Shown here piece after piece: positions 1 through 8,527 of a stretch of 64,000 nt of DNA (its first letter is position 1; each line of letters opens with the position of its first letter). The stretch comes from CAWVSB01 sp046710535 (lineage in GTDB: Bacteria; Pseudomonadota; Gammaproteobacteria; Pseudomonadales; CAWVSB01), in NCBI GenBank assembly GCA_046710535.1, contig JBKEHH010000003.1, positions 186,001 through 250,000 on the forward strand, read 5' to 3'. A model generated the notes under the pieces. It saw nothing but the letters and a program-made list of their open reading frames with translations, was not told where the DNA came from and made no database searches. Position numbers and translations under genes: made by a program.

Positions 1-563
1 GGCAAATGCTTGTCAAAATCTTGGAAACGATGATCACCGCCCTCTTCAACCACCTGCGGACTGCCTACATATTTAGCAACAGCATCCTTGTAATCAAGTG
101 TTTCATCACCGGTCTGCACCAATAACATTATCTTGTCTGGCTGAGGGCATTCTACCTCTAAGTCTTGTAAAAATTCCATGTCATTTACCGTTAAAGTAAA
201 GTGATTATTGGTATAAGGGTTGATTTGTTCGCCTATATATTTCTGCATTAGATTTTGTGGTGCAACAGCAGGATTTATCAATACCGCTCGACAAGTAAAC
301 CGAGCAGCTAAAGCACTGGCAAAAAAGCCCCCCATGGAACTGCCAATTAAACCAATAGTACGACTAGGATTGGCTTGTATTAACTCACTAAGCTGCTGAT
401 AGGCCTGTTTGGGGTGATCTGATAAGGTCGGCACTAAATACTCAACCACAATAGCGCGCTTTGCTATATAAAACTCGGTTTCTTTGGCTTTGACTGAGTT
501 GGGCGAGCTCATAAAACCATGTAAGTAAACCAACAATGGCTTGGGGGTACTTTGATAGTGCAT
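1..563 (-). CDS. yqiA: YqiA-family esterase (UPF0227), 3' end outside the window
   Basis: Small alpha/beta-hydrolase of the YqiA family, a cytoplasmic esterase whose natural substrate is not settled. The minus-strand frame opens with ATG at 561-563 and runs off the left edge after 187 codons. The oxyanion-type motif HGFMSSP lies at about residues 15-21, the nucleophile elbow GSSMGG at 74-79 (Ser76), and the catalytic-His motif GDHRF near residue 179. E. coli YqiA is about 193 residues, so only a few C-terminal residues should be missing. It starts 19 bases after the cpdA stop and is the third gene of a yqiB-cpdA-yqiA transcription unit, an order shared with E. coli around tolC and parE. Confidence 0.88.
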   Translation of the reverse strand, partial: MHYQSTPKPLLVYLHGFMSSPNSVKAKETEFYIAKRAIVVEYLVPTLSDHPKQAYQQLSELIQANPSRTIGLIGSSMGGFFASALAARFTCRAVLINPAVAPQNLMQKYIGEQINPYTNNHFTLTVNDMEFLQDLEVECPQPDKIMLLVQTGDETLDYKDAVAKYVGSPQVVEEGGDHRFQDFDKHL

Positions 564-582
564 AGAAAAATTCGGCTTCTAG

Positions 583-1371
583 CTAGTAACTGATTATTGA
601 CAAGTCTAAGCCTAAATCAACACAAATGCGCTTAACCTCGGTATCTACTTTACCATCAGCATGCAAGTCAATCACTCGATAGCCAGGCTGGCCGCTTGGG
701 TCAATCGTAAACTCTTCACTATTTGGGGTAAATTGGGCCCAGGTTGATGGTGCGCCCAATAAGCGAACACCGTTATGGTCGGCATCAAAGGCTTGATGAA
801 TATGGCCATGAATGATTACCCTCGCCCGCTTATCTTGTGAAAGCATGGCAAACAGCTCAGCGGCGTTAGTGATTTTTTGTTGATCAAGCCATGCACTGCC
901 AACATCAACCAAATGATGATGCACAGCAAGCAGCACGTTAGCGGCATTGCTGTCAGCCAAAGTCTGACTTAAAGCCTGTAATTCTGCCGCCGACAAGCTG
1001 CCACCGATCACCCCAGGGCTCGAACTGGTTAAGGTCACAATTAGCCAGTCACCAATTTCCACACTGCGATGAAGATACTGCCCAGCCTCTAGCTCCATTA
1101 ACTTAGCATTGTCGTGATTACCCGCCAGCCAAATTGATGGAATTGAACAGCCTCGCATCAGCTCAACCATACGCTGATACGCCTTAGCGCTGTCGCAGCC
1201 AGCGATGTCTCCAGTTATCACAATAAGATCGACACTTTCTTCCGTGCTTACCGCTGCCAATACCTGCTGAAAACTAGTATCAGTGTTAACACCCAGCATT
1301 AAATCTGCGGGCGACGCCATCAGATGAGGGTCAGTCAGTTGGAGCAATCTTGTAGCAGGTTTTGACGACAT
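583..1371 (-). CDS. cpdA: 3',5'-cyclic-AMP phosphodiesterase CpdA
   Basis: Calcineurin-like metallophosphoesterase that hydrolyses cAMP to AMP and so tempers cAMP-CRP signalling in the cytoplasm. At 262 aa it is close to the usual length of about 275. The five class III phosphodiesterase motifs are visible in order: TDPH (Asp14, His16), TGD near residue 55, GNHD near 85, HHH near 150 and GHIH near 190. These are the ligands of the dinuclear metal site. The start is ATG at 1369-1371. It lies between yqiB and yqiA on the minus strand, with tolC diverging upstream of yqiB, which is the familiar gammaproteobacterial arrangement except that nudF is absent. Confidence 0.93.
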   Translation of the reverse strand: MSSKPATRLLQLTDPHLMASPADLMLGVNTDTSFQQVLAAVSTEESVDLIVITGDIAGCDSAKAYQRMVELMRGCSIPSIWLAGNHDNAKLMELEAGQYLHRSVEIGDWLIVTLTSSSPGVIGGSLSAAELQALSQTLADSNAANVLLAVHHHLVDVGSAWLDQQKITNAAELFAMLSQDKRARVIIHGHIHQAFDADHNGVRLLGAPSTWAQFTPNSEEFTIDPSGQPGYRVIDLHADGKVDTEVKRICVDLGLDLSIISY

Positions 1372-1436
1372 AATGAAAAGGCTCTAGCGGACTAACATGC
1401 TATGTTGATAATCAAATAACAAAACAATCATCAGGC

Positions 1437-1916
1437 TTAAAATGCTGGGGTTGCTAACGCCCGCCCTTCTCGCAGGCAGTAGCTTAGTAGCTCGCCCAAA
1501 AAATTATTGCGTTGCCACTTCTCGTCTTCCTGATGCATCGCTTTATTTGGGTATTCATAGCGCCCCTTTAAGCCACGCTGGCCCTCCCATTCAACCACCT
1601 CGGCCATACGGGCATCGTGATACATTCTGATTTTACATAAGCTAAGGTTTGGCAAAATTGCCGCCACACCGCTTTGTTGCAAACCCACCAAGTCAGTATA
1701 GGGAGTGCGTTCAATAAGATTCATTCGCACCGTGCCGCAGTTAGACAGCGAAAATTCAAACACCCCATCATGTGCCAAGGCTGGGAATATCCGCAGCATT
1801 AAGCCATAGTTAGCCGCGCACTTAGCTTGTAAAGCCACAAGATCGACCTTGTAGCGAGTTTTAGTTTGGCGTTGGAATGGAGTAATAATCGCACCTGTAA
1901 TATCAATACATAACAT
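1437..1916 (-). CDS. yqiB: YqiB family protein (DUF1249)
   Basis: DUF1249 protein of unknown biochemical role, nearly always encoded beside cpdA and tolC. Family-typical segments are ERTPYT, the MYHDARMAEV stretch and the C-terminal run YEYPNKAMHQEDEKWQRN. The frame is open to a TTG at 1935-1937, but neither that nor the ATG at 1914-1916 has a good ribosome binding site. I use the ATG, giving 159 aa, still about 15-20 residues longer at the N-terminus than the E. coli protein. In E. coli the next gene is nudF; here that ADP-ribose pyrophosphatase is missing and the divergent tolC follows directly. Confidence 0.85.
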   Translation of the reverse strand: MLCIDITGAIITPFQRQTKTRYKVDLVALQAKCAANYGLMLRIFPALAHDGVFEFSLSNCGTVRMNLIERTPYTDLVGLQQSGVAAILPNLSLCKIRMYHDARMAEVVEWEGQRGLKGRYEYPNKAMHQEDEKWQRNNFLGELLSYCLREGRALATPAF

Positions 1917-1952
1917 AGAAATTTGTTCTGCTATCAATATACTGCAATGAAT

Positions 1953-1980
1953 TTGACTTGTAACCCTTGTAAAATAAATA
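1953..1980 (+). promoter_or_regulatory. Candidate sigma-70 promoter for tolC
   Basis: TTGACT at 1953-1958, a 16-base spacer, then TAAATA at 1975-1980 in the intergenic region between the divergent yqiB and tolC. A transcript starting near 1987 would have a leader of about 100 bases before the preferred tolC start at 2085. The match is by eye, and the -10 element is imperfect. Confidence 0.4.
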
Positions 1981-2084
1981 CCTTACATTAGCGAGCTGTA
2001 AGCTAGCCTAAGGCTGATGTTCTGCTAAACTAGGGACCCTGCAACACGCTAACAATGCACTTATCGGTATTACTGGAGCTGACG

Positions 2085-3491
2085 TTGAAAAAACTAACCT
2101 TATTAGCAATGCTACTATTTAGCGCAAACGCCACCATGGCCGATACGCTAACTGATATCTACGAACTAGCGCTCAAAAATGATCCAACGTTAAGAGCTGC
2201 ACAAGCCAATTATCGTGCCGGCTTAGAATCTGAAAATATCGGTTTAGCTGGCTTGCTGCCACAAATTAATGCCAATGCAAACTATACCGATAGTGAAAAT
2301 GAAACTGTTGGCTCTTCCGCCTTCGGCTCAAACAGCGAAAGTGATGTTATTGCAAAAAGCTGGGGTATTACCTTAGACCAAAAGCTTTTTGACATGCCCG
2401 CTTGGTTTGCGTTTGAGCAAGGCAAACAACTTAATGTACAAGCTGAAGCGCAATTTTCCGCTGACCAACAAGACTTAGTGGTTCGAGTAGCCGAAGCTTA
2501 TTTTAACGTGCTGCGGGCGCAAGACAATTTAAGCGCCTCTAAGGCACAAGAAGCTGCCAATAAGCGTCAATTTGAGCAAACCCAACAGCGCTTTGATGTT
2601 GGCCTGATTGCGATTACCGACGTCCATGAAGCGCAAGCTAGCTATGATTTATCTGTTGCTACGCGATTAGGCGATCAAGGTAACCTTGGCGTTAGCATGG
2701 AGGCTTTGTCGATACTCACAGGCCAACCCCATTATAACTTATGGACCTTAATGTCTAACTACCCTATAACCAACCCAGACCCAATGGATAAAGACCAGTG
2801 GGTAGAGTTTGCTTTGACCAATAACTACAATTTGAAAGTTGCCAAAGCCGCCCGCGATGCGTCGCACAGCCAAGCTAAATCAAGTAAATACCAGCATATG
2901 CCGAAACTAACCGCTAGATTAGGTTACGATGATACAAATACCGATGGATCAAACACATATGATATAGGCGGTCCAATCCCGTCTCGTAGTTACGAAAACG
3001 ATACTGACGGAACTTCAGTCAGCCTAACCCTAACCATGCCGATATATGCGGGCGGAGCCACTAGCGCCAATAGTCGCCGCGCCTATGAGCAGTTCAATGC
3101 CAGCCTTGAAAACTACGCCGGGGCAATGCGCACAACGGTACAAACCACCCGTGCATTTCACTTAACGGTAGAGACTGACGTCGCTAGAACAGCCGCGCGT
3201 AAACAAGCCATCACCTCAAGCCAAAGTGCATTGGATGCGACGCAGGCAGGTTATGAAGTGGGAACTCGTAATATTGTTGACGTGTTGAATGTGCAGCAAT
3301 CGCTGTATAGCGCCATCCGCGACTATGCTAATACACGTTATAACTACATTGTTAACATGCTTAGACTAAAGCAGTTAGCGGGGACTTTAAGTCCGCAAGA
3401 TATTTACGATTTAAACAAATGGCTAGAAATGCCAGCTGCGGCTGCTGCCTCAGACAATACTGTTACGGTAATTGGCGACTTACAACAGTAA
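2085..3491 (+). CDS. tolC: TolC family outer-membrane efflux channel
   Basis: Trimeric outer-membrane channel-tunnel protein serving tripartite efflux pumps and type I secretion. The frame is open from ATG 2055, but I prefer TTG at 2085: GGAG at 2075-2078 sits six bases before it and translation there begins exactly with the signal peptide (KKLTLLAMLLFSANATMA, cleavage after ...TMA). The mature protein shows the two repeated outer-membrane-factor halves: the first begins with LTDIYELALKNDPTL, and the second contains the VSLTLTMPIYAGG strand segment and the GYEVGTRNIVDVLN motif typical of TolC. Length from 2085 is 468 aa, usual for the family. No pump genes adjoin it. Its last 29 bases overlap the convergent end of waaA. 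Confidence 0.92.
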   Translation: MKKLTLLAMLLFSANATMADTLTDIYELALKNDPTLRAAQANYRAGLESENIGLAGLLPQINANANYTDSENETVGSSAFGSNSESDVIAKSWGITLDQKLFDMPAWFAFEQGKQLNVQAEAQFSADQQDLVVRVAEAYFNVLRAQDNLSASKAQEAANKRQFEQTQQRFDVGLIAITDVHEAQASYDLSVATRLGDQGNLGVSMEALSILTGQPHYNLWTLMSNYPITNPDPMDKDQWVEFALTNNYNLKVAKAARDASHSQAKSSKYQHMPKLTARLGYDDTNTDGSNTYDIGGPIPSRSYENDTDGTSVSLTLTMPIYAGGATSANSRRAYEQFNASLENYAGAMRTTVQTTRAFHLTVETDVARTAARKQAITSSQSALDATQAGYEVGTRNIVDVLNVQQSLYSAIRDYANTRYNYIVNMLRLKQLAGTLSPQDIYDLNKWLEMPAAAAASDNTVTVIGDLQQ

Positions 3492-4728
3492 GTAGTTTTT
3501 CGAGGCCGCCCCGATTGCTGTCTTGCATCCGGGCCGCTGCATCACCCATCTGCTTGGCGTAGTCTGCATCACTAAATAACGTTAGCAGCTGCGCGCTGAT
3601 TTCCATGGCATCATTGGTGGTTTCCATTGCGCCAGCGATAATTAACCCTGCAGCTATTTCAGCAAAATTGAACACACTAGATCCAGATAATATAGGCAAG
3701 CCCCATACCGCAGCTTCCAACATATTGTGCCCACCATTTGCCACCAAACTACCACCGATAAAAGCACTATTGGCAGTGCCGTAGAGCGCCATCAATTCAC
3801 CCATGGTATCGGCTAACAAAACCTGACAACTATCTGCCACCGGCTCATCGCTAGAACGTCTAGCAGTGGCTAGGCCAGCGCTTTGGCATAACTTATAAAC
3901 ACTTTCAAAGCGCTCGGGGTGACGCGGCACGATAACTAACAATGCGTTGTCAAACTTCTGCAACAAGCACTGATGGGCTTGCAGTAGGATCTCGTCTTCG
4001 CCTTTGTGGGTGCTGGCCGCAATCCAAACGGGCCGATTTAGCAACTTCCATTGATCTCGCCACTGGGATGCTTGGCGAGTAACTTTATCGGTGAGGGAGA
4101 TATCAAACTTTATACTACCGCAAACTTCTACTCGTTCAGGCGGCAAGCCCAAATTAGTAAAACGCTGCTTTTCAGTTTCGGTTTGTACCGCAACACAGCT
4201 TATTTTTTGCAACATGGGCTTAGTAATCGCCGCAAAGCGTTCATAACCTCGCGCTGATTTTTCTGACAAGCGCGCATTCGCAATAACCACTGGCACATTA
4301 CTTTTAGCGCAGCCATCAATTATGTTGGGCCACAGCTCTGTTTCCATAATAATGCACTGCAATGGTTTTACTGTAGCGATAAACCTCGCTACTGAGCCCG
4401 GTAAATCATAGGGCACATAGGCTCGATAAACCGAATCGCCAAAGGACTTTTTAACCTGAGCGCTGCCGGTGGTGGTGGTACTAGTAATCAATAACGGCAG
4501 TGTTGGATACTGCTGTAGTAGTTTTTTAACCATACCCTCACTGGCTATCGTCTCGCCGACAGAAACCGCATGTATCCAAATACACCCCGTAGGAATATTT
4601 GAGACAAAGCCGTAACGCTCTATCAATCTATCGCGGTGGACAGGGTTTTGCAGCGACCGCCAAAATAAGCGACCTACAATAATAGGTTGCAGCAGATACA
4701 AAATAGTAGAATAGAAAAATAATGGCAT
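3463..4728 (-). CDS. waaA: 3-deoxy-D-manno-octulosonic acid (Kdo) transferase
   Basis: GT30 glycosyltransferase that adds Kdo from CMP-Kdo to lipid IVA at the cytoplasmic face of the inner membrane, the first core-LPS step. At 421 aa it has the expected length. An N-terminal membrane anchor (about residues 3-22) is followed by the characteristic WIHAVSVGET segment (about 51-60) carrying the conserved catalytic Glu, and later by PRHPERF and GGSLVANGGHNMLE, the donor-binding region. The start is ATG at 4726-4728. It stands alone on the minus strand, converging with tolC and diverging from the acyltransferase gene at 4866. Core genes acting later are at 21-30 kb. Confidence 0.94.
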   Translation of the reverse strand: MPLFFYSTILYLLQPIIVGRLFWRSLQNPVHRDRLIERYGFVSNIPTGCIWIHAVSVGETIASEGMVKKLLQQYPTLPLLITSTTTTGSAQVKKSFGDSVYRAYVPYDLPGSVARFIATVKPLQCIIMETELWPNIIDGCAKSNVPVVIANARLSEKSARGYERFAAITKPMLQKISCVAVQTETEKQRFTNLGLPPERVEVCGSIKFDISLTDKVTRQASQWRDQWKLLNRPVWIAASTHKGEDEILLQAHQCLLQKFDNALLVIVPRHPERFESVYKLCQSAGLATARRSSDEPVADSCQVLLADTMGELMALYGTANSAFIGGSLVANGGHNMLEAAVWGLPILSGSSVFNFAEIAAGLIIAGAMETTNDAMEISAQLLTLFSDADYAKQMGDAAARMQDSNRGGLEKLLTVVSRQLP

Positions 4729-4865
4729 AGCAGCTAGTTTAACGGCTAAAACAACTCATAGCATCATCTAGCACTAGACTTAGTGATTTATTAGGGAAAT
4801 TAGCACTGATCTAAAACCACTAAAAACTCGTAAAACATACAAACTTAGTATAAAAAAACTTTATT

Positions 4866-5669
4866 GTGAAACATCTTATTAGCCTCAGCTCTTTCTTCTG
4901 GGTAGCCATTAATTTATCTCTTGGCCTATCTTTGCTGTTGCCTATCGCCATCATAAATTGGCTATTCCCTGTCGCCATTGTTTCTCATGCTAGTTTTTTT
5001 CTGGTTGATCATATTTATCGCTTTGCGGTAAAAGTAGATAGCTTCTGGATGCAGAGAGTCGTTGGCATTGAACTAATTATTAACGGCAGCCCCAATACGC
5101 ACCTTACGCCGGTGGTAATTTGCAATCATCAGTCTTGGTTTGATATCCCACTAATTCAAGAAGTTATTACTGGCAAAGGGCCGATTGTTAAGTTTCTGAT
5201 TAAACGAGAGCTGGCTTGGGTGCCAATTATTGGCTGGATCTGTTTAGCGCTTAATTTTCCCAGACTGCGCCGCAGTAAAGAGACTAGTGATCGAAAAGCC
5301 GATTTTTCTATTATTCAACAAGCATCGAAAAGCCATGGCGAAGACTCGGGAGCCTTATTAATTTTCCCAGAAGGGACACGATTCACCAAAGCCAAACAAG
5401 CAAAGCAGCAATCACCCTATGAACATCTGTTAAAACCAAAAATAGGCGGCCTAAAGATGATCAAGGGCCATGCTGATGCGGGAACAATGCTGGTAGATGT
5501 AACAATTAATTATCACCAGCAAGGCGTTCGGATCTGGAACTGCCTGCACGGCAACCCCAAGAAAATTACCATTACCTTAGATCATTGTCCACTCGACAAT
5601 ATAGAAGATGTTGCCAGCTGGCTAAACCAACGCTGGCAAGAGAAAGATAAATTGTTGTCTACTGCCTAA
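4866..5669 (+). CDS. PlsC-type acyltransferase (YihG-like)
   Basis: Membrane-bound lysophosphatidate acyltransferase family protein, 267 aa. An N-terminal hydrophobic region (about residues 10-45) precedes the HX4D acyltransferase motif NHQSWFD (near residue 87-93) and the FPEGTR acceptor-binding motif near residue 167. The layout with two hydrophobic segments and a longer C-terminal domain resembles E. coli YihG rather than PlsC itself, so a role in phospholipid acyl-chain remodelling is likelier than the housekeeping step. The start is a GTG at 4866; no strong ribosome binding site is visible. It diverges from waaA, with 137 bases between them. Confidence 0.82.
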   Translation: MKHLISLSSFFWVAINLSLGLSLLLPIAIINWLFPVAIVSHASFFLVDHIYRFAVKVDSFWMQRVVGIELIINGSPNTHLTPVVICNHQSWFDIPLIQEVITGKGPIVKFLIKRELAWVPIIGWICLALNFPRLRRSKETSDRKADFSIIQQASKSHGEDSGALLIFPEGTRFTKAKQAKQQSPYEHLLKPKIGGLKMIKGHADAGTMLVDVTINYHQQGVRIWNCLHGNPKKITITLDHCPLDNIEDVASWLNQRWQEKDKLLSTA

Positions 5670-5678
5670 CAGATTTTT

Positions 5679-5966
5679 TTATTGCCCTAGCAGTGATTGG
5701 CCAATGTAAACACGCGCATCTTTAGCGTTTTCCACACAGGTATCAAAATTTTCAAACGTTTGCATTGTCTTACCCGCAGTCAACATACTTAGCGCTTTGG
5801 TGTAACTAACTGAACCGGCAAAACCTTTGGCTTCGGCTACATCTAACTGTTCCCAGGCTGCCCTCATTTGAATAGCACATTCATCACGATAAGCCTGCTT
5901 ACCGGCACATGCCGATAACAATATAGCAATTGAAATCGCACCTAGCGATAATAATTTTTTATTCAT
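5679..5966 (-). CDS. Small lipoprotein of unknown function
   Basis: Predicted lipoprotein. The frame is open from 5999, but the start at 5964-5966 has AGAGGAAG a few bases upstream and begins with a textbook lipoprotein signal: MNKK, a hydrophobic core, then the lipobox LSAC. The mature part is about 75 residues, includes two further cysteines (in DECAIQ and DTCVEN, possibly a disulfide) and looks helical. I do not recognise the family. It follows the DUF6134 gene by 55 bases on the same strand and probably shares its transcript; the acyltransferase converges from the other side, ten bases away. Confidence 0.72.
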   Translation of the reverse strand: MNKKLLSLGAISIAILLSACAGKQAYRDECAIQMRAAWEQLDVAEAKGFAGSVSYTKALSMLTAGKTMQTFENFDTCVENAKDARVYIGQSLLGQ

Positions 5967-6021
5967 AACTTCCTCTTTACACTTATTCAATAAATTCAAA
6001 CTGACTGTCGTTTACTCACCA

Positions 6022-6672
6022 CTACTCTTCGTCTCGATAGTAAGTTAGCACCCGCCCACCTTTGACTTCAGTTTGCAGCGCCATCCAAACATTGCTGTCG
6101 TCATACCACAAGTCAATAAACGCATCTTCGGCAAACAACCGGTATTGGGTCGCAGCACTGGCGTTACCGCCAAATTTAAAGCTCGACTCACCCAGCGCGG
6201 TTAGCTCTGCTGGAACATATTCACCGGTTTGGGAGTTCAATAGATATTCTGCCTGTAATCGCGTTACGTCCCAATAAGCAAAACTGCTTACACAGCTAGT
6301 TAAACGAGCATTGTGCTCAACGCTCTCTACCTGTACCGCACCCTCGACAACAGAAGATTTAACAAATTCTCTATCGCTGTTTTCAGTAGTGGTTGAATTA
6401 AGACTGACTAAGCAGCCTTGCTGCCACACTTCATCGGCTTGGTGGCGATAGCTAAACACATTGATGAAAAATATTTCTGTATCAAAACTAGCCTCTATGC
6501 TTACCGCCTCTCCGCCGTCAATTGGGCTAATAGTATGCTTATGAAAGCCAATTTCATCGTTATCTAAAAACACTTTGAATTTTAACTGCTGGGCATTATT
6601 TTCACTGGCATCGGCGAAACTCCACATCGCCAAACAAGTGAGCATCACAACAGGAAGCAGCAATTTAGTCAT
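6022..6672 (-). CDS. DUF6134-like exported protein
   Basis: Predicted periplasmic protein that resembles the DUF6134 family of unknown function. The frame extends to 6714, but the internal ATG at 6670-6672 starts a normal signal peptide (MTKLLLPVVMLTCLAMWSFADA). The mature protein is beta-rich and begins with a segment LKFKVFLDNDEIGFHKHT like the FxVxLdgkeIGxH pattern of that family; it also contains FSYRHQADEVWQQGCLVSL, about IxNxYQHxAxExWxxGCL in homologues. The C-terminal third carries a LWYDD...WMALQ segment. With the following lipoprotein it forms a small secreted pair on the minus strand. Confidence 0.65.
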   Translation of the reverse strand: MTKLLLPVVMLTCLAMWSFADASENNAQQLKFKVFLDNDEIGFHKHTISPIDGGEAVSIEASFDTEIFFINVFSYRHQADEVWQQGCLVSLNSTTTENSDREFVKSSVVEGAVQVESVEHNARLTSCVSSFAYWDVTRLQAEYLLNSQTGEYVPAELTALGESSFKFGGNASAATQYRLFAEDAFIDLWYDDSNVWMALQTEVKGGRVLTYYRDEE

Positions 6673-6746
6673 TCGAATAACCTGTTTAGTAAAGTTGTAA
6701 TTATTTACGAACAAAGCCGCTAATTAGATGTGACAGATGACTAGTG

Positions 6747-7043
6747 CTATAGCGTAGAGTCGTTGCTAATAGTACTACTACTGTCGGTAAGCTTTACCAC
6801 CGCCTTTTGCAGAACAAGCGAGTTGGGGCATGTTATTAAATCTCCGCGGCGCTTTATAGGTAAATAGGTAACCATTAATATGGCATAAAAGACCACCAGC
6901 CCAATGCTTACGGTTTTAACAACATATTTGGAACGATAAGGACTAACCGATTTAGCTCACACCAGCCTATCAATTACCTTGATTGAAAATCGAATACTTA
7001 ACAACAGCGCAGCCAAAAAACCTACCATCACCAAAATAGTCAC
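6747..7043 (-). pseudogene. Possible remnant of a small two-helix membrane protein gene, one in-frame TGA
   Basis: The roughly 370-base space between the DUF6134 and DUF1003 genes has no long ORF, but one minus-strand frame is coding-like. From GTG at 7041-7043, immediately after the DUF1003 stop, it gives 28 residues with a transmembrane helix (MVGFLAALLLSIRF core), meets TGA at 6957-6959, and then stays open 70 more codons to TAG at 6747-6749. That second part has another helix (VSIGLVVFYAILMVTYLP) followed by a basic KRRGD turn. The second part lacks a start codon of its own near its beginning, so a two-helix protein of about 98 aa interrupted by one stop is the simplest reading. No family recognised; it could be chance. 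Confidence 0.35.
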
Positions 7044-7529
7044 TTACTTTTTGCTCTGCTGTACCAATGTGTCTAACCTTTCGTGTAGGCGCATTAATTC
7101 TAATTCAAGTTTCAAATTTATTTCAAATGCCGCATCTTGTTTTAAACGGTCTTTTTCGGCTTGTCGATTTTGTGACATCATAATTATTGGCGCCTGAAAA
7201 GCAGCCAAGCTAGACAACCCTAAATTTAGCAATATGAAGGGAAACGGATCAAAAACATTATCGCCAATCAGCCAATAAACATTAATCATTATCCAAGCAA
7301 TAATAAAAAGAAAAAATAGCCCGATAAAACTCCAAGAACCACCGAAAGTGGCAATTTTATCGGCAGCTAACTGACCGAAACTCAAACCGTTATGAAATTC
7401 TTTATTGACGTTGGCACTTACGGATGTATTCCCAGCAATACTCTCAATAACTCTCTGCTCGACTGAACTTAAGTCACTAAATGATTGCCCTAGCAGCGCA
7501 TTCGCTAGATTTTCAAAATACTTTTTCAT
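7044..7529 (-). CDS. DUF1003 membrane protein
   Basis: Inner-membrane protein of the DUF1003 family, 161 aa, function unknown. Family features are visible: a soluble N-terminal helix region, then two close transmembrane helices (about residues 66-84 and 95-117), the conserved DPFPFILLNLGLSSLAAFQAP stretch at the second, the MMSQNRQAEKDR motif after it, and a charged C-terminal coiled-coil (LKLELELMRLHERLDTL). Its ATG overlaps the stop of the upstream hydrolase gene by one base (TAATG), so the two are translationally linked. The possible remnant at 6747-7043 follows directly in the same frame. Confidence 0.85.
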   Translation of the reverse strand: MKKYFENLANALLGQSFSDLSSVEQRVIESIAGNTSVSANVNKEFHNGLSFGQLAADKIATFGGSWSFIGLFFLFIIAWIMINVYWLIGDNVFDPFPFILLNLGLSSLAAFQAPIIMMSQNRQAEKDRLKQDAAFEINLKLELELMRLHERLDTLVQQSKK

Positions 7530-8440
7530 TATAAGGCTCTGTTTTGTGCATCCATAAAGCTATCGTAGTGTTTCACTACTGCCGCCGGATCTTCTACCTG
7601 CGGATAATGCCCTATGCTCGCTAATACGCCAAGATAATCTAATCGACATTCAAGTTCTTTATAGCGCGCCACCATATGCGCACCAGAAACAGGGTCAACC
7701 GAGCCATTAATTAGTGCCAGTGGAATAGTTGATTGTTGCAATGCCGCCACCCAGCGCTGTCGATGTAACTTGCGATCTCGTATATAGGTAATTAAATTGT
7801 GAAAAATATGTTTGCCGTCTTTCTCATTGATTAGCTGCCAAAATATCTGTAGCTCTTCTTCTGTCGGTTTGGTTTGTTCGCCAAATACTGAACTAAAGTT
7901 GGCACTAAATTGTTTATAGCCGGCTAATTTGTTTACCAACGCACCTAGCGGGCTAAGTAATAATTTTTGCGTCAATATCGCTCTATGTGTTTCAGGAAAT
8001 AAACCACCATTTAAAAAACAGCACGATAACCATTCACCCGCGCCTAAACCTTTCTGTTGCCTCGCCAATAGTTCTTGGGCCACCGTATCTCCGTAATCGT
8101 GAGCCAATACGTGAAACTTATCTAAGGATTTGGCCACAACCAGGGCCTCAACGATGTCAGCCTGGCCATGAATCGAGTAACTGCTTACATTGGGCTTATC
8201 TGAATAACCAAAACCCAACATATCTAGTGCAACTAGGCGAAAACGTGTTTTCAGTTCATCCCAAACACCACTCCAGTCCCAACTTGACGTTGGAAAACCA
8301 TGGATCAGTAGCAGGGTCGGCAATTGACTATCGCCGTCGTCTTTAACAAATATTTGATGACCGCATAAATCTAGCCATTCGCCACTAGCCTTCCAACTAG
8401 CAAGGTCATTGTTTAGCTTACCTGCATTTTCAAAACTCAT
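7529..8440 (-). CDS. MEST/PEG1-like alpha/beta hydrolase
   Basis: Alpha/beta-fold hydrolase, 303 aa, no signal peptide. The oxyanion motif LLIHGFPTSSWDW is at about residues 45-57. The nucleophile elbow reads AHDYGDT, placing Asp where serine hydrolases have Ser, as in epoxide hydrolases and haloalkane dehalogenases; the catalytic His is likely in GHYPQVEDP near the end. The segments HDYGDTVAQELL and NGGLFPETHR recall the vertebrate imprinted gene product MEST/PEG1, whose substrate is unknown. The start is ATG at 8438-8440. It diverges from the tetR gene and is co-transcribed with the DUF1003 gene, so the palindrome at 8506-8527 may control both directions. Substrate cannot be inferred. Confidence 0.83.
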   Translation of the reverse strand: MSFENAGKLNNDLASWKASGEWLDLCGHQIFVKDDGDSQLPTLLLIHGFPTSSWDWSGVWDELKTRFRLVALDMLGFGYSDKPNVSSYSIHGQADIVEALVVAKSLDKFHVLAHDYGDTVAQELLARQQKGLGAGEWLSCCFLNGGLFPETHRAILTQKLLLSPLGALVNKLAGYKQFSANFSSVFGEQTKPTEEELQIFWQLINEKDGKHIFHNLITYIRDRKLHRQRWVAALQQSTIPLALINGSVDPVSGAHMVARYKELECRLDYLGVLASIGHYPQVEDPAAVVKHYDSFMDAQNRAL

Positions 8441-8505
8441 CTCTACTCCGAATTCACCGTCTATTAGTTGACTAACAATTATCTATTAGAGCATATTAAA
8501 TTAAA

Positions 8506-8527
8506 CTGAACTTGACGTCTAGTTCAG
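8506..8527. promoter_or_regulatory. Candidate TetR operator (inverted repeat)
   Basis: Perfect 7-base inverted repeat CTGAACT-N8-AGTTCAG in the 152-base region between the divergent hydrolase and tetR genes. It overlaps the -35 box of the tetR promoter at 8512-8541, so a bound dimer would block it. TetR-family operators are commonly palindromes of 15-30 bases beside their own gene. The sequence is directly visible; protein binding is inference. Confidence 0.55.

Noticed and set aside
6979..7197. Plus-strand ORF between DUF6134 and DUF1003
   Set aside because: Mostly antisense to DUF1003 and without a family; the minus-strand frame is more coding-like.
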